Origin: Pueribacillus theae
GTDB taxonomy: Bacteria > Bacillota > Bacilli > Bacillales > UBA6769
Direction: 5' to 3'
Assembly (NCBI RefSeq): GCF_003097615.1
Contig: NZ_QCZG01000006.1
Location: 1-64,000 of the forward strand
DNA: 64,000 nucleotides
The notes beneath the pieces are model-generated. The model was not told the DNA's origin and ran no database searches. It saw only the letters and a program-made list of their open reading frames with translations. The number at the start of each line of letters is the position of its first letter. Positions within the stretch are counted from its first letter, which is position 1. This document shows positions 18,189 to 26,235 of this stretch, piece after piece. A program made the position numbers and the translations under genes.

Positions 18189-18455
18189 TTATCTTGGACC
18201 GTATCCCCCAGGAAATGGATAAGGTTGGTGTGGGTAGTATTGGGGTGGATAATGATGGTATGGATCGTGCGGATAATAGTGTTGTGGGTGCTGCGGATAA
18301 TGATGTGGGTGATGATAGCCGTAATGATGCCCAGAGTGATGCCCTAAATAGTGTCCTGAATGATGCTCATGATAATGTGAATAAGGGTAATGAGGATAAT
18401 ATTGGCCTCCAAATTGACGCTGCTCATCTTCTTCTAAATAATATTGATTTTCCAA
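18189..18455 (-). CDS. His/Tyr/Pro-rich small protein, probable spore coat component
   Basis: Start chosen at the TTG at 18455, 8 nt after AAGGAGG. The 88-residue product begins ENQYYLEEDEQRQFGGQ and then becomes an almost pure His/Tyr/Pro/Gly tail with 20 histidines in about 70 residues. No enzyme fold is expected. Such composition is known in spore coat and metal-binding proteins. A CATATTGTA sequence upstream (18492-18500) matches a mother-cell SigK/SigE -10 element, which supports a sporulation role. Function is inferred, not recognised. Confidence 0.7.
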   Translation of the reverse strand: MENQYYLEEDEQRQFGGQYYPHYPYSHYHEHHSGHYLGHHSGHHYGYHHPHHYPQHPQHYYPHDPYHHYPPQYYPHQPYPFPGGYGPR

Positions 18456-18491
18456 AAATATTGCCTCCTTTAGGTTTTTGCCACTCACAGT

Positions 18492-18500
18492 TACAATATG
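18492..18500 (-). promoter_or_regulatory. Mother-cell type -10 element (CATAnnnTA)
   Basis: CATATTGTA on the minus strand, about 37 bp upstream of the chosen TTG, fits the SigK -10 consensus CATAnnnTA. I found no matching -35 at 15-16 bp, so the assignment is tentative. Confidence 0.35.
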
Positions 18501-18650
18501 AAGGATGAGAAAAATTTGAGCATGGACATTTAGCGAATGGAGAACCTGCGAAAAAGTCGAATTTCGTTTGAAAAATCAGATGAATAAGTAGCTTGTCTGC
18601 GTTAAAATGGAAATGTGATTGAAACTTTTAACCACATGGAGGTTTTTTCA

Positions 18651-18803
18651 TTGGCTAAAGATCGGGAACAACAAAATAAAATTCAGCCTGTAAACAGGAA
18701 TCATCGTTCAGATGCGAATAATAAAAGTTTAATTGCGATTGGGATAGGGGTAATTGTTGTCCTTGTCGGCGTATTAATATTCATGGTTTCAATGTTGGTT
18801 TAA
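18651..18803 (+). CDS. Small single-pass membrane protein
   Basis: A 50-residue protein from the TTG at 18651, with TGGAGGT 8 nt before it; the open frame extends 12 codons further upstream without a ribosome site. The first half is charged and Asn/Gln-rich, the second half is one hydrophobic helix (SLIAIGIGVIVVLVGVLIF) ending at the C terminus. Not recognised as a known family. Confidence 0.6.
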   Translation: MAKDREQQNKIQPVNRNHRSDANNKSLIAIGIGVIVVLVGVLIFMVSMLV

Positions 18804-18817
18804 AACATCTGTAAGCG

Positions 18818-18915
18818 AACTTGTTCGAGCAAGTTGAAGCCTCGGAAATCAGGTGGAGTCCAGGCCCCGCCTGATTGAAAGTTCCCACCTATGCTTAAGT
18901 CTGGAGCCTGACCCC
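18818..18915. repeat. Cluster of short inverted repeats
   Basis: A perfect AACTTG-6 nt-CAAGTT hairpin (18818-18835), a TCAGG...CCTGA inverted repeat (about 18849-18874) and GTCTGGAGCCTGACCCC (18899-18915), a motif type common in Bacillus intergenic DNA. The rest of the gap from 18804 to 19056 shows nothing else. Confidence 0.4.
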
Positions 18916-19056
18916 TAAAGATAACCACCTGATCCATATTTTCTTTCGTCTTTTTCCATATATTCTTTCTGTCTACCCAATCTGCCCCGAAACGCCCCTA
19001 CGCAAAATTATCCCGTTTTACTTATTCTGCATAAGTGAAGAATCCCTTTTTAAACC

Positions 19057-19404
19057 TTATGAAAAAGCATCTATAATTCGTGCAAAATCAATCCATTCGC
19101 ATTCCCCGTTATTTTCAAGCCTTAGCTTTTTAAGCTGTAAATCTACATTCACAATGATTCCGGTTTTATGTTGATCCTGATCTTCGCCAAAAACAGTTAA
19201 AGTAATTGGGGCACTGGCTTGGTAAGAATATTGAATGACAGCAGATATCTCATCCAACTGCTGTTCATCTAAATTGGGTTTTGGTTTTTTTAGGGACTCT
19301 TTACGGTGTTTTTGCAGCATCGTGACATGCTCAGGCAGCATCATTCTGCTACCTTCCCACATAAGGTTAAATCCAGGTGTGGTTTTCGAAGGTTTAAATG
19401 TCAT
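19057..19404 (-). CDS. YolD-like protein
   Basis: A 115-residue YolD-family protein. In Bacillus, YolD-type genes (yqjX, yolD) sit beside Y-family polymerases of the UvrX/YqjW type, and here the polymerase gene is 0.4 kb away in divergent orientation. The biochemical role is unknown; a regulatory or accessory role in translesion synthesis is inferred from the linkage. Its start codon overlaps the stop of the upstream WYL-like gene by 4 bp. Confidence 0.85.
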   Translation of the reverse strand: MTFKPSKTTPGFNLMWEGSRMMLPEHVTMLQKHRKESLKKPKPNLDEQQLDEISAVIQYSYQASAPITLTVFGEDQDQHKTGIIVNVDLQLKKLRLENNGECEWIDFARIIDAFS

Positions 19405-19775
19405 GAGGCATTCACCTTCCTCATTCCTAAAATATTTTTAATTAAAAAAGAACGCACCTTCCGTTTCGCGTAGCAATATGCTATGATCCTTTCATTTTCT
19501 TCTGAAATGATGCGAATCCACCGTTGGCTTAACTCGCCATAGCGATCAATATAGATAATTTCAATGATTTCCCCTTGGCGAAAACCCAAGGCAATCCCTC
19601 CCTGTTGTGAAGCATTCTTACACATATTATATGCGAACATCAGTTCTTTAACACTGGTAATTAAAGTAAAAGCTGTTCCTTTTTTTGCTTGCCTCCCCAT
19701 ATGGTGCAAAAAGAACGCGTTATCGCTTTTTCTGTTTACAGCAATTTCCATTGAATATAAAACATATGTTTGCAT
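19401..19775 (-). CDS. WYL-domain-like small protein
   Basis: A 124-residue protein whose second half (IIEIIYIDRYGELSQRWIRI.. then AYCYAKRKVRSFLIKNIL) fits a WYL domain, the nucleic-acid or ligand-sensing fold of many DNA-damage regulators. The ATG at 19775 lies inside the -10 region of the divergent polymerase promoter and lacks a clear ribosome site, so the true start may be further in. It is translationally coupled to the yolD-like gene. Confidence 0.7.
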   Translation of the reverse strand: MQTYVLYSMEIAVNRKSDNAFFLHHMGRQAKKGTAFTLITSVKELMFAYNMCKNASQQGGIALGFRQGEIIEIIYIDRYGELSQRWIRIISEENERIIAYCYAKRKVRSFLIKNILGMRKVNAS

Positions 19776-19780
19776 ATAAT
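19751..19780 (+). promoter_or_regulatory. SigA promoter of the Y-family polymerase gene
   Basis: TTGAAT (19751-19756) and TATAAT (19775-19780) with an 18-bp spacer, placing the start of transcription just before the LexA box. Confidence 0.7.
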
Positions 19781-19790
19781 AGGTTTAAAA

Positions 19791-19804
19791 GGAACACATG
19801 TTCC
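19791..19804. promoter_or_regulatory. LexA (SOS/DinR) box
   Basis: The perfect palindrome GGAACACATGTTCC fits the Bacillus LexA box (GAAC-N4-GTTC). It lies about 10 bp downstream of the -10 of the polymerase promoter and about 15 bp from the start of the divergent WYL-like gene, so LexA could control both sides. Confidence 0.85.
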
Positions 19805-19837
19805 TGATGTTTCCAATAAAGAGAGCAGGGTTTTATT

Positions 19838-21088
19838 ATGATGGAAAATAGGCACATTTTTCTTGTTGATATGCAATCTTTCTATGCTTCAGTTGAAAAA
19901 ATGGATAACCCATCCTTAAATGATAAGCCTGTTATCGTTTCCGGCGATCCGGAAAGGCGAAGCGGTGTCGTACTGGCAGCCTGCCCGCTTGCGAAAAAAT
20001 ATGGGGTGCAAAATGCTGAAAGACTGTGGGAAGCGCAGCAAAAATGCCCGCAGGCAACGATTGTCCGTCCGCGAATGCAGCGCTATCTTGATGTTTCATA
20101 CGAAATTACCAAAATGCTGGAAACATTTACTGACCTTGTTGAGCCTTATTCAGTTGATGAGCAATTTCTTGACGTTACACGAAGCCAGCGCTTTTTCGGC
20201 GAGCCATTTGAAATTGCGGAAAAAATAAAAATTGCCATTGAACAGGGTGAAGAGACAAAGGGGATTAAAGCAAGGATTGGCATCGGGCCAAATAAGGTTC
20301 TCGCCAAGATGGCTTGTGATAATTTTGCGAAAAAAAATCCCAAAGGCATCTTTCGGTTGGATGAAACGAACCTAAAGAAAGACTTATGGCCGCTGCCTAT
20401 TGGAAAAATGTTCGGTGTAGGCTCCCGAATGGAAAAACATTTGCAAAGAATGGGGATACGCCAAATTGGACATTTAGCCAACTTTCCATTACAAAAACTT
20501 AAGCGGCGATGGGGCATTAATGGCCAAGTGCTCTGGCTTACCGCGAATGGGATTGACTACTCCCCTGTCACATTGAAAACATATGAGCAACAAAAAGCCG
20601 TTGGCCACCATATGACATTGCCGCGCGATTACCGGAAGCTGGATGATATTAAAGTGGTTTTGCTTGAACTAAGTGAAGAGGTTGCACGCCGGGCCCGCAC
20701 AAAAAATTATCGCGGCTCGACTGTTTCAATCAGCGTCAGAGGCGCCGATTTCGATTTTCCGACTAGACTGAACCGGCAGGTGAAACTTTTATCTCCTACA
20801 AATGACGGAATGACCATTTTCAAAGCGGCTTTCCAATTGTTTTGCCAGCATTGGGATCGGCTTCCGATCCGGAGTGCCGGGGTTGCGCTGTCACAGCTTC
20901 AGCCGGCGTCGGCTCTCCAGCTTGGATTATTTGATTTCGATGCTGTGCTTAAAAGAGAAAGCCTGAATAGCGCCATTGATGCGATTTATCAAAAATACGG
21001 CGCGTCCTCTATCGTTCGCGCCTCGTCTCTTACAGATGCCGGGCAAGCGTTCGAACGAGCGAAAAAGATTGGGGGGCATTATAAATGA
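19838..21088 (+). CDS. Y-family DNA polymerase (YqjW/UvrX type)
   Basis: A 416-residue translesion polymerase of the DinB/UmuC family. Catalytic residues are Asp11 (LVDMQSFYASVE) and Asp107-Glu108 (SVDEQFLD); the helix-hairpin-helix and little-finger regions follow. The C terminus has no clear beta-clamp peptide that I can be sure of. SOS control is indicated by the LexA box just upstream. The stop codon abuts a degenerate heptamer array. Closest types are B. subtilis YqjW (PolY2) and SPbeta UvrX. Confidence 0.95.
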   Translation: MMENRHIFLVDMQSFYASVEKMDNPSLNDKPVIVSGDPERRSGVVLAACPLAKKYGVQNAERLWEAQQKCPQATIVRPRMQRYLDVSYEITKMLETFTDLVEPYSVDEQFLDVTRSQRFFGEPFEIAEKIKIAIEQGEETKGIKARIGIGPNKVLAKMACDNFAKKNPKGIFRLDETNLKKDLWPLPIGKMFGVGSRMEKHLQRMGIRQIGHLANFPLQKLKRRWGINGQVLWLTANGIDYSPVTLKTYEQQKAVGHHMTLPRDYRKLDDIKVVLLELSEEVARRARTKNYRGSTVSISVRGADFDFPTRLNRQVKLLSPTNDGMTIFKAAFQLFCQHWDRLPIRSAGVALSQLQPASALQLGLFDFDAVLKRESLNSAIDAIYQKYGASSIVRASSLTDAGQAFERAKKIGGHYK

Positions 21089-21123
21089 CAGAAGTCAGAT
21101 GTCAGCGGCCGGAAGCCAGATCT
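21089..21123 (+). repeat. Degenerate 7-bp array 2
   Basis: Five heptamers in exact register, starting with CAGAAGT at 21089 and CAGATGT at 21096 and ending with CAGATCT at 21117. It begins at the base after the polymerase stop codon. Confidence 0.65.
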
Positions 21124-21143
21124 GTTTAAATTTAGGAGGTTTT

Positions 21144-21785
21144 TTACCGCTTTAAACGGAGTGTGAGTTGATACAAATAGATGATGATAAACAGATAGAG
21201 CAAGCCGCAGCCCGCACCTGCAACAATGTCCGTAGGGTAGTGAACGCCAAGATAAACTCTGCTTATCGCAATAAGAGAAACGATGGCAATGGTTGCTAGC
21301 AGCCACATCATTCTGTTTTTCTGCCTGACATTAAGAATATGCAAAAATAAATAAAACAAAAAACCGAACACAACGGTAGAATTCATCGCATGTCCGCTAG
21401 GAAAGCTAAAGCCGCCAACTTCGATAAGCGAATGAAAGGAAGGGCGTTCCCTCTCAAACCATCCTTTTAGCAAAGTGTTGACTCCTCTCACGCCCCAAAA
21501 TGCGATCATCAAAAAAGCGAATTCAATAAAACGCTTTTTATAGATTAAAAAGATAGAAACGATAATCGTGATAGGAAGCAAAATTTTGAACGATCCAATT
21601 TCGGTAAATACGTAAAACGCAACTGTCAAAAAGTTTGTTCTGATGCTCTCAAAAAACAAAAGGATTTTCTCATCAAATTTTACAGAAAGTGGCTTTTCAA
21701 AGGTAAATGCAAGTCCAATAAACAAAATTAAACTTATCCAAACGACTAAACGTTTCAACTTCGAAGAACCTCGTTTCAAAAACAT
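21144..21785 (-). CDS. PAP2-family membrane phosphatase
   Basis: A 213-residue polytopic lipid phosphatase. The three catalytic motifs are present in order: KGWFERERP, PSGH and SRVYLGVHYPTD. Members hydrolyse undecaprenyl pyrophosphate or phosphatidylglycerol phosphate at the membrane. The ATG at 21785 has a weak ribosome site (AAGAAAAG); a TTG at 21758 behind GAGGT is an alternative. It lies downstream of ykoQ on the same strand, with a terminator in between. Confidence 0.92.
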   Translation of the reverse strand: MFLKRGSSKLKRLVVWISLILFIGLAFTFEKPLSVKFDEKILLFFESIRTNFLTVAFYVFTEIGSFKILLPITIIVSIFLIYKKRFIEFAFLMIAFWGVRGVNTLLKGWFERERPSFHSLIEVGGFSFPSGHAMNSTVVFGFLFYLFLHILNVRQKNRMMWLLATIAIVSLIAISRVYLGVHYPTDIVAGAGCGLLYLFIIIYLYQLTLRLKR

Positions 21786-21810
21786 TTTTCTTTTCTTACA
21801 TTATGCCATA

Positions 21811-21855
21811 AAAAGAAAAAATACTTTACCACTAAACTGCGGTTAAAGTATTTTT
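21811..21855 (-). terminator. Terminator after ykoQ
   Basis: AAATACTTTA pairs with TTAAAGTATTT across the ykoQ stop codon, with T runs on both sides, so it could work in either direction. Confidence 0.75.
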
Positions 21856-22692
21856 AGATTTTTTATCTGTTTTTGAAAAAATAAGGTTGTGAACCGTTAC
21901 CTCAGGTCTGCTCCCGACTCGGATATTCACACCGGTTTGTCCAAGGCCTTCACTAATGTAAAATCGCTTGCCATGCAGCATATGAAGCCCTTTGACGATA
22001 TTCATCTGGACGAGCTTTCCCATTTTGGCAAGATGGTATGGCTTCGGCCAGTGAATCTGTCCGCCGTGGAAATGCCCGGACAACAAATAGTCGTATTGAA
22101 CATTTTCCATCTCAAGCACGATATTCGGATCGTGCGTTAAAACTAAATTAATCCCTTTTCCTACACCTGAATAGGAAGCGGAAATGTTGCTTCGATTCGT
22201 ACTATAATCATCAATCCCAATAATATTCAGCATTTCCCCATTCATTTCAATTGACTGATATTCATTTTTCAAAATATGGCAGCCGAAAGAACGCAATGTT
22301 TCCTCTAAGAGCTGTAAATGATTTTTCCTCAAGACATAATCATGGTTGCCAAATACAGCGTAGATGCCATGTTTCGGTTTTAATGTTTTCAGTATTTTTA
22401 AATAGGGCTTTAATTTTGGAATCGAACGTTTTCGATCAAGAAAATCACCAGTAAGTGCAATGAGATCAATTGGACGATCTTTTAAATGCTCGTACAAATC
22501 CTCAGGCGTGACAGAAATATTCTCAAGATGCAAATCCGAAATATGGAGAATCTGAAGATTTGTTCCATCTAGCCTCACTCCATTAATAGGAATTTCAATT
22601 TCGTTAATAACGACATCTTTCGTATTTTTATATGCTTTAAAAAGTAAACCTATTAGCAGTAGAGCAATAGATAGCAAAATAAAAAAAAGCAT
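21832..22692 (-). CDS. ykoQ: Membrane-anchored metallophosphoesterase (YkoQ-like)
   Basis: A 286-residue calcineurin-like phosphoesterase with an N-terminal membrane anchor (residues 1-20). The metal motifs are DLHL, GDFLDR, GNHDY, LTHDP and GHFHGGQ in the expected order. Related YaeI/LpxH-like proteins cleave phosphodiesters such as UDP-sugar lipids. It follows ykoP and ykoN in one operon, as in B. subtilis next to ykoU-ykoV. Confidence 0.92.
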   Translation of the reverse strand: MLFFILLSIALLLIGLLFKAYKNTKDVVINEIEIPINGVRLDGTNLQILHISDLHLENISVTPEDLYEHLKDRPIDLIALTGDFLDRKRSIPKLKPYLKILKTLKPKHGIYAVFGNHDYVLRKNHLQLLEETLRSFGCHILKNEYQSIEMNGEMLNIIGIDDYSTNRSNISASYSGVGKGINLVLTHDPNIVLEMENVQYDYLLSGHFHGGQIHWPKPYHLAKMGKLVQMNIVKGLHMLHGKRFYISEGLGQTGVNIRVGSRPEVTVHNLIFSKTDKKSKNTLTAV

Positions 22693-22765
22693 ACCAATCC
22701 ACTCCCTCTATATTTAAGTATAGAAGACGAGAATTGGCAGGTACAGTGGTAAATCATGGGCATAC

Positions 22766-23335
22766 TTATGATTTACTATACTTCTCAAACAATGCTGCTT
22801 TTGACATAAACAAATAATTCGGCTTGTGACGAAACGAATCTTTCCACGATAAATTAGCAGTCGTTAAATAAAGAATTGGAAACTGAATAAACCATTTAAA
22901 CCATTTATAGAAACGGCTTGAAATCTCAATTGTTTCAAATCCGAGGCGCCCGGAACCACGATTTAGCGTTGTGATGCCAATAATCCCCTTTATCTCGTCA
23001 CATTTATCGTGTTCTTTAATGAAAGTGACAAGTTCAGGCAGCGAACGCTCAACCGAACGGTAAATCCACTTTCCCTTTTGCAGTTCGTTCGCAAAGTGCT
23101 TCGTCTCTTTTAGAATTTGAACATTATGCAAGTGGATCTTAATTAATATATCATTGCGTTTGATTGCTGTTCCATCGGAGAGGACTGCCTCACACCCTTT
23201 ATAGCAAGTGGTTCGTACTCTGAGTATATTATGGTGATTGGGATACCGTTTGGCCAATGAAGTAAGGCGCGTACAATAATAATATAGGGGATCAAAACAT
23301 TTCCAAATGTAAAATAAGCCTAACCTTAAAACCAT
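22766..23335 (-). CDS. ykoP: YkoP-family protein
   Basis: A 189-residue protein of unknown function from the ATG at 23335, with AAAGGAG 7 nt before it. It starts with a short hydrophobic stretch and a CFDPLYYY motif typical of YkoP; no catalytic motif is obvious. It sits between the glycosyltransferase ykoN and the phosphoesterase ykoQ, so a role in envelope glycolipid metabolism during sporulation is an inference from context. Confidence 0.8.
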   Translation of the reverse strand: MVLRLGLFYIWKCFDPLYYYCTRLTSLAKRYPNHHNILRVRTTCYKGCEAVLSDGTAIKRNDILIKIHLHNVQILKETKHFANELQKGKWIYRSVERSLPELVTFIKEHDKCDEIKGIIGITTLNRGSGRLGFETIEISSRFYKWFKWFIQFPILYLTTANLSWKDSFRHKPNYLFMSKAALFEKYSKS

Positions 23336-23386
23336 CACAAGTCTCCTTTTACAGTTGTCTCTATACAATATGCGAAAGGAACATCG

Positions 23387-24457
23387 CTAGATTCTGATCA
23401 GCAATCCTTTTCTGAAAAAGGCTAATCTTTTTTTGTAATTTCCCATTTCTTTGTCATCCGACAAATATGTGAGAACGGCTTGTCCAATGCATTCTTCTTT
23501 AGGACGGCGCAAATCATATGCAAGGCCATTGGCAGACAAATAAGAAAAATTCATCTCTTCTTGTCCGGGCAATGTATGGTAAATAAATATCGGTATATGT
23601 TTATATAAGCTCTCGGTTACAGTAACACCGCCTGGCTTTGTAATAATGCCATTCATTTGCTCATAAATGCCATTCATTTCCCGGGGGTTTTGAATATAAG
23701 GCAACGGCGTTACATGCGATTCATTCATATTTTTAAGGGTTTCGTACAAACGTTTATTTTTACCGCAAAGCACGTAAAAGTGGATATTTTCAAAAGGCGT
23801 GAGCTTGCGGATAAATGATTGAATCCCCCCGACTCCAAGACTGCCGCCAGCCACGAGAAGATTGTATTTTGAAAACGTGTGATTGAAAGATTCTGAACGC
23901 TGTATAGAAGGGTGCAATGGGATGCCAGTTACAAAAATGGAACGCTCATTTACCCCACGTTGCATTAGTTGCTCCTTGAAAGACGTATCCGGGACCAAAT
24001 GGAAATCAATCGCTTCTGTCCCCCATACGGAATTGATAAAATAATCGGTGTATACATTTACAATAGGAAGATCAATATGTTGTTTTAGTTTTAGTCGGTT
24101 TAAAATATAGGAAGGAAGTGCATGCGTACAAATAAGCCAGTCAGGCTGTTTTTCTCGAATAAGTTTTGCCATTTCCCTTTCAAATAGCAGTTCATAAAAG
24201 AGAAAACGTCCTTTTTCTTGGTTTTCACAAGCGTTTTTCCGGTAAAGCCAACTATAGAATGAAGGTAAATATTGAATAGCATATAAATAGGAGCGCGAAA
24301 TAAAGGCTTCAGTCTTTTGAAAAGCAAATGAAAAAATATCCACACTTTCGCAAATGATGGACTTGTCATAGGTTTTAATCCAGGATGCCAACGCTTTAGC
24401 CGTTTGATGATGTCCTGAAGGCATTTTTAGAAAAGGTAAAAAAAGAACCTTCTTCAT
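23387..24457 (-). CDS. ykoN: MGDG-synthase-like glycosyltransferase (YkoN-like)
   Basis: A 356-residue GT28-type processive diacylglycerol glycosyltransferase homologue. The N terminus has the family MPSGHHQTAKAL motif, the middle has the TDYFINSVW and GIPLHP segments, and the nucleotide-sugar binding site is KPGGVTVTES. It probably glycosylates a membrane lipid. First gene of ykoN-ykoP-ykoQ; AAGGAGC precedes the ATG. Confidence 0.88.
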   Translation of the reverse strand: MKKVLFLPFLKMPSGHHQTAKALASWIKTYDKSIICESVDIFSFAFQKTEAFISRSYLYAIQYLPSFYSWLYRKNACENQEKGRFLFYELLFEREMAKLIREKQPDWLICTHALPSYILNRLKLKQHIDLPIVNVYTDYFINSVWGTEAIDFHLVPDTSFKEQLMQRGVNERSIFVTGIPLHPSIQRSESFNHTFSKYNLLVAGGSLGVGGIQSFIRKLTPFENIHFYVLCGKNKRLYETLKNMNESHVTPLPYIQNPREMNGIYEQMNGIITKPGGVTVTESLYKHIPIFIYHTLPGQEEMNFSYLSANGLAYDLRRPKEECIGQAVLTYLSDDKEMGNYKKRLAFFRKGLLIRI

Positions 24458-24530
24458 TTGTGATGCTCCTTAGAAGATAATGTTTCCTTTCTTTTTTTAA
24501 AATACCTCCTAAAGATGGCAAATATTCTTG

Positions 24531-24572
24531 GATAAAAAAGTAAAGAGACCGGTGAAATTTCAACCGATCTTT
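24531..24572 (-). terminator. Terminator of the aldehyde dehydrogenase gene
   Basis: AAAGAGACCGGT (24542-24553) pairs imperfectly with ACCGATCTTT (24563-24572), followed by six Ts on the minus strand. Confidence 0.75.
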
Positions 24573-24611
24573 TTCCTTGAAGCGAATTAGAAATTCTTCC
24601 TAATATATTTT

Positions 24612-26090
24612 TTAGACATCAATTTGAGCCCTTTGAAGTTTTTCGCTGTAGTCGATATAAATACTTTTCCATTCCGTAAAAACATCAAGAGCTGCTAATC
24701 CGGAATCACGGTGCCCATTTCCGGTTTCTTTCGTCCCGCCAAATGGAAGATGGATTTCCGCCCCTGTCGTTCCGGTATTTACGTAAACAATGCCCGTATC
24801 CAAGTCACGCAGTGCCTGAAAAACCTTGTTCACATTTTTCGTAAAAATTGAACTCGATAATCCGTAAGAAACATTGTTATTGACATCAACAGCCTCTTCT
24901 AAGCTGTCAACCGGGATCAGCGAAGTAACCGGTCCGAAAATTTCCTCTTTCGCAATTCGCATAGATGGACTTACATCTGTAAATAATGTCGGCGCATAGT
25001 AGTTTCCGCCAGCGAGCGAGCGGTTCGATAATTTCCTGCCGCCAACAAGCAATTTTGCCCCTTCCCTCTTGCCGATTTCAACATAATTGTGAATTCGGTC
25101 CAAAGCTTGTTCATGAATGACAGGCCCAATTTGTACCGTTTCATCTAATCCGTTTCCTATTTTCAATGAACGCATTCTTTCAATTAAACGATTTTCCAAT
25201 TCGGTTTTCACTTTGCGATGAACAATGATACGGCTGCACGCCGTGCACCGCTGCCCACTCGTACCGAACGCACTCCAAACGATGCCGTCAATCGCCAAGT
25301 CAAGATCTGCATCATCCATGACAATAACTGCATTTTTTCCACCCATTTCCAACGAAACTCTTTTTAAAAGCTTGCCGCCCCTTTCCGCAATTGTCCGCCC
25401 GACTTCATTTGAGCCAGTAAATGAAATGACCTGTATATGCGGATGTTCAACGATGGCGGATCCAACCTCAAGGCCTGTTCCATACACAAGGTTTACTACA
25501 CCGTCTGGAAGCCCGGCTTCTTCGAAAATCTTCACAAATGCTTCAGCTAAAAAAGGGGTTTCCGTTGCTGGTTTCCAAATGATTGTGTTGCCGGCGGCAA
25601 TGGCCGGAAATGCTTTCCAAGATGCAATCGCAATTGGAAAATTCCACGGTGTAATGATTCCGACTACGCCAATTGGTTCGCGGACACTCATTGCGAATTT
25701 ACTGCCAAGCTCTGAAGGTGTCGTATGTCCAAATAAGCGCCTTCCTTCTCCAGCCATATAGAAAGCCATATCGATCGCTTCCTGCACTTCGCCCCGTGCT
25801 TCATCGATCACCTTTCCCATTTCAAGCGTTAACATTTGTGACAGTTGTTCTTTTTGATCCTTCAACATCGCTCCGATGCGAAATAGGATTTCCGCACGCT
25901 GGGGAGCAGGAACAAGCCGCCATTGTTTCTGTGCTTCCTTTGCTGCGAGAACAGCCGCATTCACATCAGACTGATCAGATTGGATGACACGACCCAACAA
26001 CTCGCCCGTAGCTGGATTTGTATTATCCGCAAATTGATTCGTTTTAGATGACACCCATTTCCCATTAATAAAGTTCATTGCTGTCTTCAT
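24612..26090 (-). CDS. NAD(P)-dependent aldehyde dehydrogenase, likely aminoadipate-semialdehyde type
   Basis: A 492-residue ALDH from the ATG at 26090 (AAGGGGATGG upstream; the frame extends 7 codons further). The catalytic cysteine is in GQRCTACSR, the general-base Glu in LEMGGKNA, and the Rossmann contact in TGSNEVG. Being divergent from a lysine 6-dehydrogenase, it probably oxidises alpha-aminoadipate semialdehyde (or its cyclic form) to alpha-aminoadipate. Other semialdehydes remain possible. Confidence 0.88.
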   Translation of the reverse strand: MKTAMNFINGKWVSSKTNQFADNTNPATGELLGRVIQSDQSDVNAAVLAAKEAQKQWRLVPAPQRAEILFRIGAMLKDQKEQLSQMLTLEMGKVIDEARGEVQEAIDMAFYMAGEGRRLFGHTTPSELGSKFAMSVREPIGVVGIITPWNFPIAIASWKAFPAIAAGNTIIWKPATETPFLAEAFVKIFEEAGLPDGVVNLVYGTGLEVGSAIVEHPHIQVISFTGSNEVGRTIAERGGKLLKRVSLEMGGKNAVIVMDDADLDLAIDGIVWSAFGTSGQRCTACSRIIVHRKVKTELENRLIERMRSLKIGNGLDETVQIGPVIHEQALDRIHNYVEIGKREGAKLLVGGRKLSNRSLAGGNYYAPTLFTDVSPSMRIAKEEIFGPVTSLIPVDSLEEAVDVNNNVSYGLSSSIFTKNVNKVFQALRDLDTGIVYVNTGTTGAEIHLPFGGTKETGNGHRDSGLAALDVFTEWKSIYIDYSEKLQRAQIDV

Positions 26091-26235
26091 TAGCCATCCC
26101 CTTTTCGACATAAATTCGATGCACTACTAATGTATGGAGGACAATCATTTAAATATGCCGGTTCAGTTATCCATATTGGCCATCGTGAATAGAATAATGT
26201 GATATACCAAATACGGCAATTAAGGAGGACAACCA

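Noticed and set aside
18194-18508. Plus-strand open frame rich in Asp/Asn/Val opposite the His-rich gene
   Set aside because: It is the antisense reading of a repetitive His/Tyr codon tract and has no ribosome site; the minus-strand gene has AAGGAGG and a terminator.
26091-26235. Lysine riboswitch or SigL promoter between the lysine genes
   Set aside because: The gap is too short for a lysine riboswitch, and TTGGCC near 26179 has no GC element at the proper distance for SigL.
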